This document shows, piece after piece, positions 8,749 to 29,139 of a stretch of 64,000 nt of DNA. The translations under genes and the position numbers were made by a program. Source of the DNA: Vibrio coralliirubri (GTDB lineage Bacteria > Pseudomonadota > Gammaproteobacteria > Enterobacterales > Vibrionaceae). The DNA is taken from assembly GCF_024347375.1 (NCBI RefSeq), contig NZ_AP025470.1, positions 682,001-746,000 of the forward strand. Reading direction: 5' to 3'. Position 1 is the first letter of the stretch. Every line of letters begins with the position of its first letter. The notes under the pieces were generated by a model. The model worked only from the letters and a program-made list of their open reading frames with translations. It was not told the DNA's origin and searched no databases.

Positions 8749-8761
8749 ATGGTGCGGCTTT
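8749..8761. terminator. Right arm of the terminator hairpin split by the IS
   Basis: The partner of 7301-7313. It lies 57 bp downstream of the stop of the minus-strand DUF1330 gene. With 1.4 kb inserted between the arms the stem can no longer form as a compact intrinsic terminator. Confidence 0.8.
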
Positions 8762-8817
8762 CAATGTTTGGAAAAGGCCAGTTGAGATCTAAATATAAAC
8801 CGAAATTGGACTCTCGA

Positions 8818-9120
8818 TTACGCTAGGTCGTCTTTACCTTCGATGAGCGCATGGTGGCTAACTGAACCTGCAGTGCGTGCAGCTAAGTGTGGCACGTAAC
8901 CTGGGTCATTCATGAAATCTACCGCAGCTTGTTTTGACGGCCACTCGATGATGATGCGAAGTGCAGGCTGTTCTGCGTCGCCTTCAAGGCGTTCGTGGCT
9001 AGAAGTACGCGCTAGGTATTTACCGCCGTATTGAGCAACCAGTTTATTTGCAGGGCCAATGTAATCGGCAACCCATGCATCTGTTGTTGGTGTTACTTCT
9101 AGTACTGAATAGTAAGACAT
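8818..9120 (-). CDS. DUF1330 family protein
   Basis: A 100-residue small cytoplasmic protein of the DUF1330 family (dimeric ferredoxin-like alpha/beta fold related to EthD and antibiotic monooxygenase folds). Family features include the opening YYSVLEVTPT, a central GGKYLARTSSHERLEG, and the ALRIIIEWPSKQAAVDFMND strand-helix. The ATG at 9120 has a GGAGAA ribosome-binding site 7 nt upstream; the GTG at 9135 lies before that site and is rejected. It appears monocistronic. Its biochemical role is unknown. Confidence 0.85.
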   Translation of the reverse strand: MSYYSVLEVTPTTDAWVADYIGPANKLVAQYGGKYLARTSSHERLEGDAEQPALRIIIEWPSKQAAVDFMNDPGYVPHLAARTAGSVSHHALIEGKDDLA

Positions 9121-9438
9121 AATGATGTTCTCCACGTTGTGCGCTCTGAATGAGTCTGTGCACTTTAGTTATTGGTTGTTTTAGTCGCTGTCTTGCTAAC
9201 GTGTTGGCTAGCGAGTGAAATAATAGTAGTTCGAGCGAACCTGTTTGGTAATCCCTACGATTGCAGAATCTTTATATAGAAAACGTTGATAATAATATTT
9301 GAAAGTCAGTATTGTTACGTCTGTTGAAAGTAATAGTGATGTTGGATGACGATTAAGGAAGGGCTGTTTTTATCGGTGATTAGTGAAGCCTGTATAGCAA
9401 TAACCTAGATAGAACATTGTAGTCAGAATATGATGAAA
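9121..9438. other. Intergenic region, nothing recognised
   Basis: About 320 bp between the DUF1330 gene start and the terminator of the MATE gene, both on the minus strand. It must hold the DUF1330 promoter. No ORF with a ribosome-binding site, repeat or structured RNA stands out. Confidence 0.5.
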
Positions 9439-9467
9439 GGTACCTCAATCATGACAATTGAGATACC
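9439..9467 (-). terminator. Hairpin terminator of the MATE gene
   Basis: An 11-position stem (9439-9449 with 9457-9467, one mismatch) lies about 34 bp downstream of the MATE stop. A short T-rich tail follows it on the minus strand. Confidence 0.65.
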
Positions 9468-9500
9468 AAGCGTATTGTTTAACCTATTGTATTTATAGTT

Positions 9501-10841
9501 CTAAAAAGAGAATCGAGTCCATTTCTTAGCTCGCCAGCGATAGGCCATGATGATTCCACGGAACCACTCGTCCATCGCGATTGCCATCCAAGCCCCCAAT
9601 ACGCCATAACCCCAATGCACGCCAAGCAAATAGCTCATGGCAACCCCAATGCCCCACATGCTGAGAATACCCATTTTGATCGGGAATTTAATGTCGCCAG
9701 CAGCCTTTAGACAAGAGATAAAGATCAGGTTAAATACTCGGCCAGCTTCAAGAATGATGGAACCTGCAATCAGTGCAGCCGTTAGCGCAATGATCTCTGG
9801 ATCTTGAGTGAACAGATCGAGAATTTCGAAACGGAACACATATACCATGCAGGTAATCGCGGTTGAGGCGATAAAGCCAACCACAAAGTAACGTTGCACG
9901 CGCTTGGTAATCTCGTCGATCCAACCCTTACCAATGTAATAGCCTGTTTGGATTTGGCTGCCTTGACCTATCGCCAGTGCAAACGCAAAAGAGAGGCGAG
10001 CGATGTTTTGTGCGTAAGTAAACGCAGCCAATGAAGAGGTGCCCATCTGCACGACAAAGAAGGTAATGCTGATCTGAGCCATGTTATAAGAGAGCACTTC
10101 TCCGGCGTTCATCGAGCCGATCTTAATGATTTTTTGATAGATGGCTTTCGGCACAGATTTAAACTGCTTCACTGGTAGATCAATCCCTTTACTTCTGACC
10201 ACACCAATCAAGATCAACATCCCGATCACTTGGCTAATGACGGTCGCGGTCGCAACCCCTTGCACGCCGTATACAGGCAAACCAAAAGGTTGATATAAGG
10301 CACAGTAGTTACCGAATACGTTGATGACACCTGCAATCATGTTGATCACCATCGGTGACTTTGAATAGCCATGACTGCGCAAAATAGTGGTGAGAACCAC
10401 ACCTATGGTTACATTGAAGGTGAGAGCACCACTGATGAACAGGTATTCTTGCGCATACTGTTCGACTTGAGGTTCGAGTTGATAAAGCGGGATAAAATAT
10501 TCAGCAACAAGAACGGCAATAACACTCAGTAGCACACCGGCAATAATGGCAAGAATGATACTTGCTACACCCACGTGAGCGCTCTCTTGAGTGCGGGAGG
10601 CACCGTTGTACTGAGCGATTAAAATACCCGTACCACTGCTGACCATGGTCGAGACAATGATCAGGAAAAAGGATATCTGAGAAATAACACCTACGGCAGA
10701 CACGGCTTTGTCCGAGTATCCCGATAACATGAATACATCACTGGTGTTGAGTGCGGTTCTTAAAAGAACTTCGATAAAAATTGGCCAGGTGAGCGCAACG
10801 ATTCCCATACGTTTGTTTAGGGTGGAATCAGCATTAGGCAT
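9501..10841 (-). CDS. MATE-family multidrug/cation efflux protein
   Basis: A 446-residue inner-membrane protein with 12 predicted helices in two MatE repeats. The N-terminal half opens with LTWPIFIEVLLRTALNTSD and the second half near residue 240 with IGSMNAGEVLSYNMAQISITF. Members export drugs or metabolites using Na+ or H+ gradients. It belongs to the NorM/DinF superfamily, but no specific orthologue is recognised. The ATG at 10841 is preceded only by a weak GAGAA. It is flanked by its own terminator and appears monocistronic. Confidence 0.88.
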   Translation of the reverse strand: MPNADSTLNKRMGIVALTWPIFIEVLLRTALNTSDVFMLSGYSDKAVSAVGVISQISFFLIIVSTMVSSGTGILIAQYNGASRTQESAHVGVASIILAIIAGVLLSVIAVLVAEYFIPLYQLEPQVEQYAQEYLFISGALTFNVTIGVVLTTILRSHGYSKSPMVINMIAGVINVFGNYCALYQPFGLPVYGVQGVATATVISQVIGMLILIGVVRSKGIDLPVKQFKSVPKAIYQKIIKIGSMNAGEVLSYNMAQISITFFVVQMGTSSLAAFTYAQNIARLSFAFALAIGQGSQIQTGYYIGKGWIDEITKRVQRYFVVGFIASTAITCMVYVFRFEILDLFTQDPEIIALTAALIAGSIILEAGRVFNLIFISCLKAAGDIKFPIKMGILSMWGIGVAMSYLLGVHWGYGVLGAWMAIAMDEWFRGIIMAYRWRAKKWTRFSF

Positions 10842-11138
10842 TTAGGTTTTCTCAAAAAAGGGGGAGGCGACACTATAGTTTAGCGATTATTTAGTAAACG
10901 ACTATCAAATTAATGTCCGGAAGGCTAATAAGGATAAATAAAATTCGAATAAGTCTTCAGAACCCAATGTTTCAGTGAGAGTGATGAAATTTTTGAGCGG
11001 AATTTCATAGCAAGAGCACTTTATATTTTTGTGAGTAACAGCTTGCCCGTGTTAGCGGAGTACAGCGAATTGAGTAAAAGGATCATGGTAGGCCAAATAG
11101 TCTAAGAGCTTGTTTGTTCGCTTATTTGGCTTCAGGTG
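10842..11138. other. Intergenic region with a shared 26-bp repeat
   Basis: This stretch holds the upstream region of the MATE gene and, at 11073-11098, a 26-mer that recurs at 27760-27785 with one mismatch. No gene is seen. Confidence 0.5.
11073..11098. repeat. Interspersed 26-bp repeat, copy 1
   Basis: The core GATCATGGTAGGCCAAAT, preceded by an AGTAAAAG run, is shared with 27760-27785 (25 of 26 identical). Both copies lie just before a CTTCAGGT segment and a terminator hairpin. Confidence 0.7.
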
Positions 11139-11170
11139 TAAAAAAGGCACTCAGCAAGATACTGAGTGCC
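11139..11170 (-). terminator. Terminator of ygjJK
   Basis: A 9-bp stem (11146-11154 with 11162-11170) followed on the minus strand by a T-rich run. It lies about 60 bp past the ygjK stop. Confidence 0.85.
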
Positions 11171-11232
11171 AAAGCCTGAAATTTATGAGGTTATGTTTTC
11201 ATTGAATTCCAGAAGACAGGTATAGGTTTGAT

Positions 11233-13638
<2,406 letters not shown>

Positions 13639-13641
13639 TTA

Positions 13642-14727
<1,086 letters not shown>

Positions 14728-14876
14728 TTATAAATGAAGGTTCGTAAGCAGTTCTGACTTCTAATATGGGGTGCTCTTCAAGGCGTATTGGTCAGGTTAC
14801 TTACGATCGCAAAACCGATATTAATGATAATTTTGATGTTTAAAATTAATTCAGTTTAAAAGTGTGATCTATTTTT

Positions 14877-14890
14877 AGTAAATATTTACT
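14877..14890. promoter_or_regulatory. Palindromic operator upstream of ygjJ (EbgR-type candidate)
   Basis: AGTAAATATTTACT is a perfect 14-bp palindrome. It shares the AGTAAA/TTTACT arms with the palindrome upstream of ebgA, suggesting control of both units by the same LacI-family repressor. A CRP-like half site (TGTGATCT) lies just upstream at 14862-14870. Confidence 0.5.
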
Positions 14891-15052
14891 TTGTTTTTAT
14901 TTTGACTTTAAGTTGAATGTGTAGAGGCATGGCTAGGGAGGTAGCTATTCAATCTATGAATCATTTTGTAGGCGGTTCGATTGTTGACTCGAATGCCTTC
15001 TTTCTTGAAGGCTTTGGTGAAATTTAGGTGTTGAGTGGGAATGTACCGACAA

Positions 15053-15082
15053 ATAAAAAGGCACTCACCAAATGCGAGTGCC
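15053..15082 (-). terminator. Terminator downstream of the second ygjI-type gene
   Basis: A 7-bp stem (15060-15066 with 15076-15082) followed by a T-rich tail on the minus strand. The right arm and neighbouring bases are duplicated 21 bp further on (15070-15090 and 15091-15112). Confidence 0.8.
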
Positions 15083-15133
15083 TGAAGTTTAAATGTGAGT
15101 GCCTTGAGCTTTCAATCAGAGCACAGGGTAAAA

Positions 15134-17087
<1,954 letters not shown>

Positions 17088-17117
17088 AACAAAAAAAGCG
17101 CCTTAGTAGGCGCTTTT
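17088..17117 (-). terminator. Terminator downstream of the first ygjI-type gene
   Basis: A 9-bp stem (17094-17102 with 17109-17117) and a run of seven T on the minus strand, 23 bp past the stop. Confidence 0.92.
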
Positions 17118-17139
17118 AAAGTTGGGGGGATGCAGAGTG

Positions 17140-18579
<1,440 letters not shown>

Positions 18580-18642
18580 TCACGTAATTATAGTCGTTAT
18601 ATCTTTAGGCTTCCTTGTAGGGAAGAAGCATAAAGGCGTTTG

Positions 18643-18683
18643 CAGTGTGGCTGAGCCTTGAACGGCAAGCCTCAGTCACACTG
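18643..18683 (-). other. Intercistronic hairpin between ebgC and ygjI
   Basis: A 13-bp stem (18643-18655 with 18671-18683, one G.T pair) and no T-run on either side. This fits an RNA processing or stability element better than a terminator. Confidence 0.55.
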
Positions 18684-18762
18684 TGAATAGATCTTGTGGT
18701 TGCTACTTTCGGCTGTTTGGCTTCGGTAGCTTAATGTCGGTTACTTATTTAGCTTCCGTTAC

Positions 18763-22482
<3,720 letters not shown>

Positions 22483-22610
22483 TTAACTTCATCACGTTTT
22501 TTATGGCCTTTTTACGGTGCTGTGTGATCCACTTAAAAGAATGCTATTAGCTGTTTTATGCAGCAGGTTAAAGAGGGGGATATGTGTCGATTGATGTATT
22601 TTACGGACAC

Positions 22611-22642
22611 AAAAAAGGCCACCTTCAACAAAGGCAGCCTTT
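22611..22642 (-). terminator. Terminator of ebgR
   Basis: A 12-bp stem with two wobbles (22614-22625 with 22631-22642) and six T on the minus strand, about 24 bp past the ebgR stop. It separates ebgR from ebgAC. Confidence 0.88.
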
Positions 22643-22665
22643 ATTTATCTACTTGATATATTTGA

Positions 22666-23661
<996 letters not shown>

Positions 23662-23905
23662 TTATTGGAACATTGCGCTGCTTTGAAATTGGTATTTAGT
23701 AAAAAAGCAATGCACCTCTTTATTCTACAGACCTATTGTAATCAAACTGGACGTCATTGCATTAACTTTTAGTAAAATAAATGCTCAACTCATCTGTGAT
23801 GTCTCAAATCTAACTATCTATAATTATCTTATTAAAATTCAATGAATTAGAGGTTAGCGGCTATACATTTTCTCTATGTCATGAGCTGTACCAATGATGA
23901 AAGTT

Positions 23906-23923
23906 AGTGTAAACGTTTACACT
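23906..23923. promoter_or_regulatory. GalR-type operator upstream of galE
   Basis: AGTGTAAACGTTTACACT is a perfect 18-bp palindrome with the GTGTAAACG half-site known from E. coli gal operators. It lies 120 bp upstream of galE, in the region between ebgR and galE. Confidence 0.82.
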
Positions 23924-23924
23924 T

Positions 23925-23940
23925 CGTGGTTTTGATCACA
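23925..23940. promoter_or_regulatory. Possible CRP site upstream of galE
   Basis: The 16-mer CGTGGTTTTGATCACA has a perfect TCACA half and a 3-of-5 match in the other half. It adjoins the GalR-type operator, an arrangement that makes catabolite control plausible. Confidence 0.4.
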
Positions 23941-24042
23941 GAATTATAGTCAAAATGGCTGCTACTATTTCTGACATACGGTGCTACTGAGCTGAATATT
24001 AGTTCGAGTTAGCCCACGAATGACGACAAAGAGAGGTTGATT

Positions 24043-25053
24043 GTGAAAGTATTGGTTACGGGCGGCATGGGTTACATCGGAAGTCATACATGCATTCAAA
24101 TGATACAGGCAGGTATGGAGCCGATCATTGTTGATAACCTTTGCAACAGCAAAGAGCTAGTGCTGGAACGAATCGAGTCGTTAACTGGCAAGCGACCAAC
24201 GTTTTATCTTGGCGACATTCGTGACCAATCTTTTCTAGATAGCGTGTTTTCAGAAAACGATATCCAAGCGGTGATTCACTTTGCTGGCCTGAAAGCGGTA
24301 GGGGAATCGGTGGCTAAGCCTTTGGAATATTACGATAACAACGTCAATGGTTCACTAGTGTTAGCTCGCAGCATGAAGAAAGCGGGCGTGAAAAGCATCG
24401 TATTTAGTTCTTCGGCTACCGTTTACGGCGATCCAGAAGTGGTGCCTATTACTGAAACTTCACCAACTGGCGCGACAACCAACCCTTATGGTCGCAGTAA
24501 GTACATGGTCGAAGAATGTTTGAGTGATTTGTTCCACGCGGAGAACGATTGGAGCGTCACTTTACTGCGTTACTTCAATCCAGTTGGCGCACATCCATCG
24601 GGCACTATGGGTGAAGACCCACAAGGTATCCCAAATAATTTAATGCCGTTTATTGCTCAAGTAGCCGTCGGTCGCCGTGAAAAACTGGCTGTTTTTGGAA
24701 ACGATTACCCAACAGTCGATGGCACAGGCGTTCGTGACTATATTCATGTAATGGATTTAGCGGACGGCCATGTCGCAGCACTAAAAGTGGTTGGCGAGAA
24801 AGCGGGCTTACACATTTACAACCTAGGTACGGGCAAAGGCTCAAGTGTACTCGAGATGGTTGAAGCCTTCGCACAAGCATCGGGTAAATCGGTTCCTTAT
24901 GAACTTTGTCCACGCCGCGCTGGTGACATTGCCGAATGTTGGGCAAGCACTGAGAAAGCCGAGAGAGAGCTTGGCTGGAAGGCGACGCGTAGCGTGATGG
25001 AGATGACGGCGGATACGTGGAATTGGCAGTCGAATAACCCACAAGGTTACTAA
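24043..25053 (+). CDS. galE: UDP-glucose 4-epimerase GalE
   Basis: A 336-residue Leloir enzyme that interconverts UDP-galactose and UDP-glucose. It has the N-terminal Rossmann motif GGMGYIGSH and the catalytic Y149-x3-K153 pair in NPYGRSKYM, at the same numbers as in E. coli when the GTG at 24043 is the start. A GAGAGG site lies 6 nt before that GTG; the frame's TTG at 24037 immediately follows the site and is rejected. It is the first gene of galETKM under a GalR-type palindrome and a possible CRP site. It is cytoplasmic and binds NAD+. Confidence 0.96.
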   Translation: MKVLVTGGMGYIGSHTCIQMIQAGMEPIIVDNLCNSKELVLERIESLTGKRPTFYLGDIRDQSFLDSVFSENDIQAVIHFAGLKAVGESVAKPLEYYDNNVNGSLVLARSMKKAGVKSIVFSSSATVYGDPEVVPITETSPTGATTNPYGRSKYMVEECLSDLFHAENDWSVTLLRYFNPVGAHPSGTMGEDPQGIPNNLMPFIAQVAVGRREKLAVFGNDYPTVDGTGVRDYIHVMDLADGHVAALKVVGEKAGLHIYNLGTGKGSSVLEMVEAFAQASGKSVPYELCPRRAGDIAECWASTEKAERELGWKATRSVMEMTADTWNWQSNNPQGY

Positions 25054-25079
25054 ATAACTTTTAAGTTATTGAAAAAATA

Positions 25080-25217
25080 GAGATTCCAGATATCTCGCAC
25101 CTCGATTCTGGAATGACGGATGAGCATAAGGCTATGAAGTGGTTGCCTTTGCACAAATAGCACAACGAGATTACACGCCATTCCCTACAGCGAGAAGCGA
25201 GCGTGATAGGGAGTCTC
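25080..25217. repeat. Composite palindromic repeat between galE and galT
   Basis: Two hairpins: ATTCCAGA...TTCTGGAAT at 25082-25114 and ATTCCCTA...TAGGGAGT at 25180-25213. The same pair in the same order occurs between galT and galK. The pattern recalls clustered REP-type intergenic repeats. Confidence 0.7.
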
Positions 25218-25281
25218 CTTGTAGAAGAATTATTCATCTTGGTGAATTGACCAAGACACAAAATTTGAGAGCAATCTAAAC

Positions 25282-26337
25282 ATGTCAAAAGTTGAATTTA
25301 ACCCAGTAGACCACCCGCATCGTCGTTATAACCCATTAACGGGTCAGTGGATCTTAGTATCACCGCACCGAGCAAAACGTCCTTGGAGTGGCCAAGATGA
25401 GAAACCATCGAACGCGCAGCTTCCTGCGTACGAGAAAGAGTGTTTCTTGTGCCCAACCAATACGCGTATCTCGGGTGACGAAAACCCAGATTACGAGGGC
25501 ACTTATGTATTCAGTAATGATTTCGCGGCGTTGATGCCTGATTCGCCTGACGCTCCAGAGTCTGAAAACCCTCTATTTAAGACTCAAGGTGTTCGCGGGT
25601 TGAGCCGCGTGATCTGTTTTTCTCCGGACCACAGCAAAACGCTGCCAGAGTTACCAGTAAACAAGATTCGCGGTGTTATCGACACATGGAATGAACAGAT
25701 TGAAGAGCTAGGTAAAGACTACCTATGGGTTCAAGCGTTTGAAAACAAAGGCGAGACCATGGGCTGCTCTCAGCCTCATCCGCACGGTCAGATCTGGGCA
25801 AACAGCTTTTTACCCAACGAGATTGAACGCAAAGAGAAACTGTTAAAAGAGTACTTCGAACAACAAGGTTCGAATCTTTTAGTGGATTACGTTGAAGCTG
25901 AAATGAAAGACGGCTCTCGCACTGTGGTTGAAACTGAACATTGGATTGCTGTGGTGCCTTATTGGGCGGCGTGGCCATTTGAAACCATGTTGCTACCAAA
26001 AACACACATCCGCCGTATGAGCGAACTGACTGACGAACAACGTGATGATTTAGCGCTTGCGATTAAGAAGCTGACCAGTCGCTACGACAACTTGTTCCAA
26101 TGCTCATTCCCTTACTCAATGGGCTGGCACTATGCGCCGTTCTTCGAAGAAGGCACCGACATCGAACACTGGCAGTTGCATGCATTGTTCTACCCGCCAC
26201 TGTTACGCAGTGCTTCGGTTCGTAAGTTCATGGTCGGCTACGAAATGCTGGCTGAATCTCAGCGTGATTTAACCGCAGAACAAGCCGCGCAGCGTCTTCG
26301 AGATTTGAGTGACGTTCACTATAAAGAGCAGGAATAG
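25282..26337 (+). CDS. galT: Galactose-1-phosphate uridylyltransferase GalT
   Basis: A 351-residue HIT-superfamily enzyme exchanging UMP between UDP-glucose and galactose-1-phosphate. The active site H166-P167-H168 is in [11 protein letters not shown] (His168 carries the UMP). Zinc-binding residues of the usual enzyme are present: [10 protein letters not shown] supplies the paired Cys. Family segments [20 protein letters not shown] (residues 10-30) and [14 protein letters not shown] are intact. Second gene of the gal operon, separated from galE by a 228-bp spacer filled by a palindromic repeat. Confidence 0.97.
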   Translation: MSKVEFNPVDHPHRRYNPLTGQWILVSPHRAKRPWSGQDEKPSNAQLPAYEKECFLCPTNTRISGDENPDYEGTYVFSNDFAALMPDSPDAPESENPLFKTQGVRGLSRVICFSPDHSKTLPELPVNKIRGVIDTWNEQIEELGKDYLWVQAFENKGETMGCSQPHPHGQIWANSFLPNEIERKEKLLKEYFEQQGSNLLVDYVEAEMKDGSRTVVETEHWIAVVPYWAAWPFETMLLPKTHIRRMSELTDEQRDDLALAIKKLTSRYDNLFQCSFPYSMGWHYAPFFEEGTDIEHWQLHALFYPPLLRSASVRKFMVGYEMLAESQRDLTAEQAAQRLRDLSDVHYKEQE

Positions 26338-26358
26338 CCTGTTTCGTAGATAACGAGT

Positions 26359-26496
26359 GAGATTCCTGATATTTCGTCCCTCTATTCTGGAATGACGACA
26401 GGTGAGAAGCCCACAAGTGTAAGAGCTTAGAAGCTTAAAAGTTCAGTCGCTGATGTTGTCATTCCCTACCGTGAGAGACGAACGAGATAGGGAACC
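26359..26496. repeat. Composite palindromic repeat between galT and galK
   Basis: The second copy of the two-hairpin unit found between galE and galT. The first part is GAGATTCCTGATAT...TATTCTGGAATGACG and the second ATTCCCTACC...GATAGGGAAC. The two copies differ mainly in the linker. Confidence 0.7.
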
Positions 26497-26568
26497 TAAA
26501 AGAATTAAAGTGGTGCCGTGAAGGGACCATAACCAATTGAACAAAGAGTTTAACCAGAGAGTTTACTT

Positions 26569-27729
26569 ATGTCTGACCTAATCCAAAACGTGAAAGCATC
26601 TTTTGAGCAAGTCCTTGGTTACCAAGCTACTCATATTATCCAAGCACCAGGTCGTGTGAACCTGATCGGCGAGCATACCGACTACAACGATGGTTTTGTT
26701 CTACCGTGTGCCATTAACTACCAAACGGTAGTCGCCGCGGCTAAACGTGACGACAACATTGTTCGCGTAGTATCAGTGGACTACGGTAATGCAGTCGATG
26801 AGTTCGATTTAACTCAAGAGATCACCTTCCAACAAGACAAGATGTGGGCTAACTACATTCGTGGTGTGGTGAAGTGCTTAAAAGGTCGCGGCTTTGAATT
26901 TACAGGCGCAGACATCTCTGTAACGGGCAACGTGCCTCAAGGTGCAGGTTTAAGTTCTTCTGCGGCACTGGAAGTGGTGATTGGTCAAACATTCAAGGTG
27001 CTTTACAACCTAGAGATCAGCCAAGCTGAAGTGGCGCTAAATGGTCAGCAAGCCGAAAACGAATTTGTGGGCTGTAACTGCGGCATCATGGACCAAATGA
27101 TCTCTGCAGAAGGTCGCGCAAACCACGCGATGCTTTTGGATTGTCGTAGCCTAGAGACTCAAGCGGTTTCAATGCCAGAAGATATGGCTGTGGTTATCAT
27201 CAACTCAAACAAGAAACGCGGCTTGGTCGACAGCGAATACAACACACGTCGTGAACAGTGTGAAGAAGCGGCGCGCATCTTTGGTGTTCCGGCACTTCGT
27301 GATGTGACCATTGAGCAGTTTAGAGCGAAAGAGTCTGAATTGGATGAAATGGTCGCGAAACGTGCTCGCCACGTGATTACTGAAAATGACCGTACCGTTG
27401 AAGCGGCTCAAGCTCTGCGCACTCATGATATGAAACGCATGGGGGAGCTAATGGCTGAATCGCATGCATCAATGCGTGATGATTTTGAAATCACGGTTAA
27501 AGAGATTGATACGCTGGTTGATATGGTCAAAGAAGTGATCGGTGAACAAGGTGGCGTGCGTATGACTGGCGGTGGTTTCGGTGGTTGTATTGTGGCATTG
27601 GTTCCACCTGCATTGGTTGATGAAATCAAAACAACCGTTGAACAGAAATATCAAGCGGCGACGGGGCTAAAAGAATCTATTTATGTGTGCCAAGCGAAAG
27701 ACGGAGCAGGCTTAGTTGAAGTAATCTAA
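26569..27729 (+). CDS. galK: Galactokinase GalK
   Basis: A 386-residue GHMP-family kinase that phosphorylates galactose at C1. Signature segments are [19 protein letters not shown] near residue 30, the ATP loop [14 protein letters not shown] near residue 120, the catalytic Asp region CGIMDQMIS near 180, and [13 protein letters not shown] near the C-terminus. The ATG follows a GAGAG site. Third gene of the gal operon; a hairpin terminator follows it, so galM expression may be lower. Confidence 0.97.
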   Translation: MSDLIQNVKASFEQVLGYQATHIIQAPGRVNLIGEHTDYNDGFVLPCAINYQTVVAAAKRDDNIVRVVSVDYGNAVDEFDLTQEITFQQDKMWANYIRGVVKCLKGRGFEFTGADISVTGNVPQGAGLSSSAALEVVIGQTFKVLYNLEISQAEVALNGQQAENEFVGCNCGIMDQMISAEGRANHAMLLDCRSLETQAVSMPEDMAVVIINSNKKRGLVDSEYNTRREQCEEAARIFGVPALRDVTIEQFRAKESELDEMVAKRARHVITENDRTVEAAQALRTHDMKRMGELMAESHASMRDDFEITVKEIDTLVDMVKEVIGEQGGVRMTGGGFGGCIVALVPPALVDEIKTTVEQKYQAATGLKESIYVCQAKDGAGLVEVI

Positions 27730-27759
27730 CGGCTTCGAGACTTAATATAGAGCTTACCA

Positions 27760-27785
27760 AGTAAAAAGATCATGGTAGGCCAAAT
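27760..27785. repeat. Interspersed 26-bp repeat, copy 2
   Basis: Matches 11073-11098 at 25 of 26 positions. It lies in the galK-galM spacer immediately before the hairpin at 27789-27815. Confidence 0.7.
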
Positions 27786-27788
27786 GCT

Positions 27789-27817
27789 AAAGCCTTTACT
27801 TCAGGTAGAGGCTTTTT
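27789..27817 (+). terminator. Intercistronic terminator between galK and galM
   Basis: An 11-bp stem with one wobble (27789-27799 with 27105 of the same block, i.e. 27805-27815), a 5-nt loop and five T. It lies inside the gal operon and may attenuate galM. Confidence 0.7.
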
Positions 27818-27840
27818 ACTGGCACTAGAAGGAATTTAGA

Positions 27841-28920
27841 ATGACACAAGAGCAAAACCTGCATCAATCCATGACGCAGACTCCAGCCTATGATGGCGAC
27901 CCCGCTCAGTTAGTGACGCTATCAAATACGCATGGCATGCAAGTGACATTCATGGATATTGGTGCAACATGGTTGAGCTGTATCCTGCCAGTAAAAGGAA
28001 ACAAAAGAGAAGTTTTGTTGGGTGTTAACTCAATGGAGAACTTCAATAAACAAGCCAGCTATATGGGCACAACCGTTGGCCGTTATGCTAACCGCATTGC
28101 TAATGGTCGCTTTAAAATTGATGGTCAGAATTACAAGCTGGAAACCAACCAAGCGGGCAATACCTTACATGGTGGCCCGAACGGATTTGATAAACGCCGT
28201 TGGAATATTGCCGAGCAAACCGAAACGTCAGTGGTGTTCACTCTAGAGTCTGCTGATGGCGACCAAGGATTCCCGGGGAATTTGAATGTGTCGGTGCGTT
28301 ATGACATCACCGAAGACAATCGAGTTTCCATTAATTACTCTGCAACCACAGACAAGCCGACTGTGGTTAACCTAACGAATCATGCTTACTTCAATCTACT
28401 TGGCGCAGAAGCTGGACACGACTGTTTGTCACACATTGTCAGTATCAATGCTAATCAGTTCTTACCGACCAACTCGGTGGGAATTCCATTAGGTAACCTT
28501 AAGTCGGTGAAATCGACTAGCTTCGACTTCAATCAGCCTATGATGATCTCAGAACGTTTGTTGGGCGATGAACAGCAGAAAGCAGCAAAGGGTTACGACC
28601 ACTCTTTCTTATTGGCTGATGGCTGCAAACGCACTCAATGCGCCGCGACCGTAACCTCACCGGATGCGCTCGTCACACTAAAAGTATTTTCAACCAAACC
28701 TGCGATGCAGCTATACACCGGAAACTGGCTTGGTGGCACACCAAACCGAAGTGGTGGCAGCTATGAAGACTACGCTGGTTTGGCGCTAGAAACCCAGTTC
28801 TTACCTGACTCTCCTAACCACCCAGAGTGGAAGCAGGACAGTTGTATTCTCAAGCCTGAACAAGAATATAACTACAGTACCTGTTACCAGTTTGAATTTT
28901 CGGGGGATTCTTCAAACTAG
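27841..28920 (+). CDS. galM: Aldose 1-epimerase (galactose mutarotase) GalM
   Basis: A 359-residue beta-sandwich mutarotase that interconverts the alpha and beta anomers of galactose. It has GRYANRIANGRF near residue 80, the catalytic His region LTNHAYFNL near residue 180 and the catalytic Glu in LALETQFLPDSPNHPEW near residue 315. The ATG has AAGGAA 7 nt upstream. Last gene of galETKM, with a strong terminator 150 bp beyond the stop that it shares with the convergent galR. Confidence 0.95.
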   Translation: MTQEQNLHQSMTQTPAYDGDPAQLVTLSNTHGMQVTFMDIGATWLSCILPVKGNKREVLLGVNSMENFNKQASYMGTTVGRYANRIANGRFKIDGQNYKLETNQAGNTLHGGPNGFDKRRWNIAEQTETSVVFTLESADGDQGFPGNLNVSVRYDITEDNRVSINYSATTDKPTVVNLTNHAYFNLLGAEAGHDCLSHIVSINANQFLPTNSVGIPLGNLKSVKSTSFDFNQPMMISERLLGDEQQKAAKGYDHSFLLADGCKRTQCAATVTSPDALVTLKVFSTKPAMQLYTGNWLGGTPNRSGGSYEDYAGLALETQFLPDSPNHPEWKQDSCILKPEQEYNYSTCYQFEFSGDSSN

Positions 28921-29072
28921 TACGCTCTAGCTCAAAGCGGTTACGCCAATATCTTTTGCTTGTGAATAGGACGATGTGAATTATTGCGTTGTTCTTGGAG
29001 GATGAGCAAAAGTGGCGCTCAACAAGAGTGCGGTTTATTAAGCGCGATTATTGAGTATCTGAGTAAGGTAGG

Positions 29073-29111
29073 AAAGCCCTAACAGAAGCGATTCTGTTAG
29101 GGCTTTTTTTT
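29073..29111 (+). terminator. Terminator between galM and galR
   Basis: A 15-bp perfect stem (29073-29087 with 29092-29106), a 4-nt loop and eight T. The symmetric arms could also end the convergent galR transcript. Confidence 0.93.
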
Positions 29112-29139
29112 GTTTATTACTTGATGAGTCGACCAGAAC

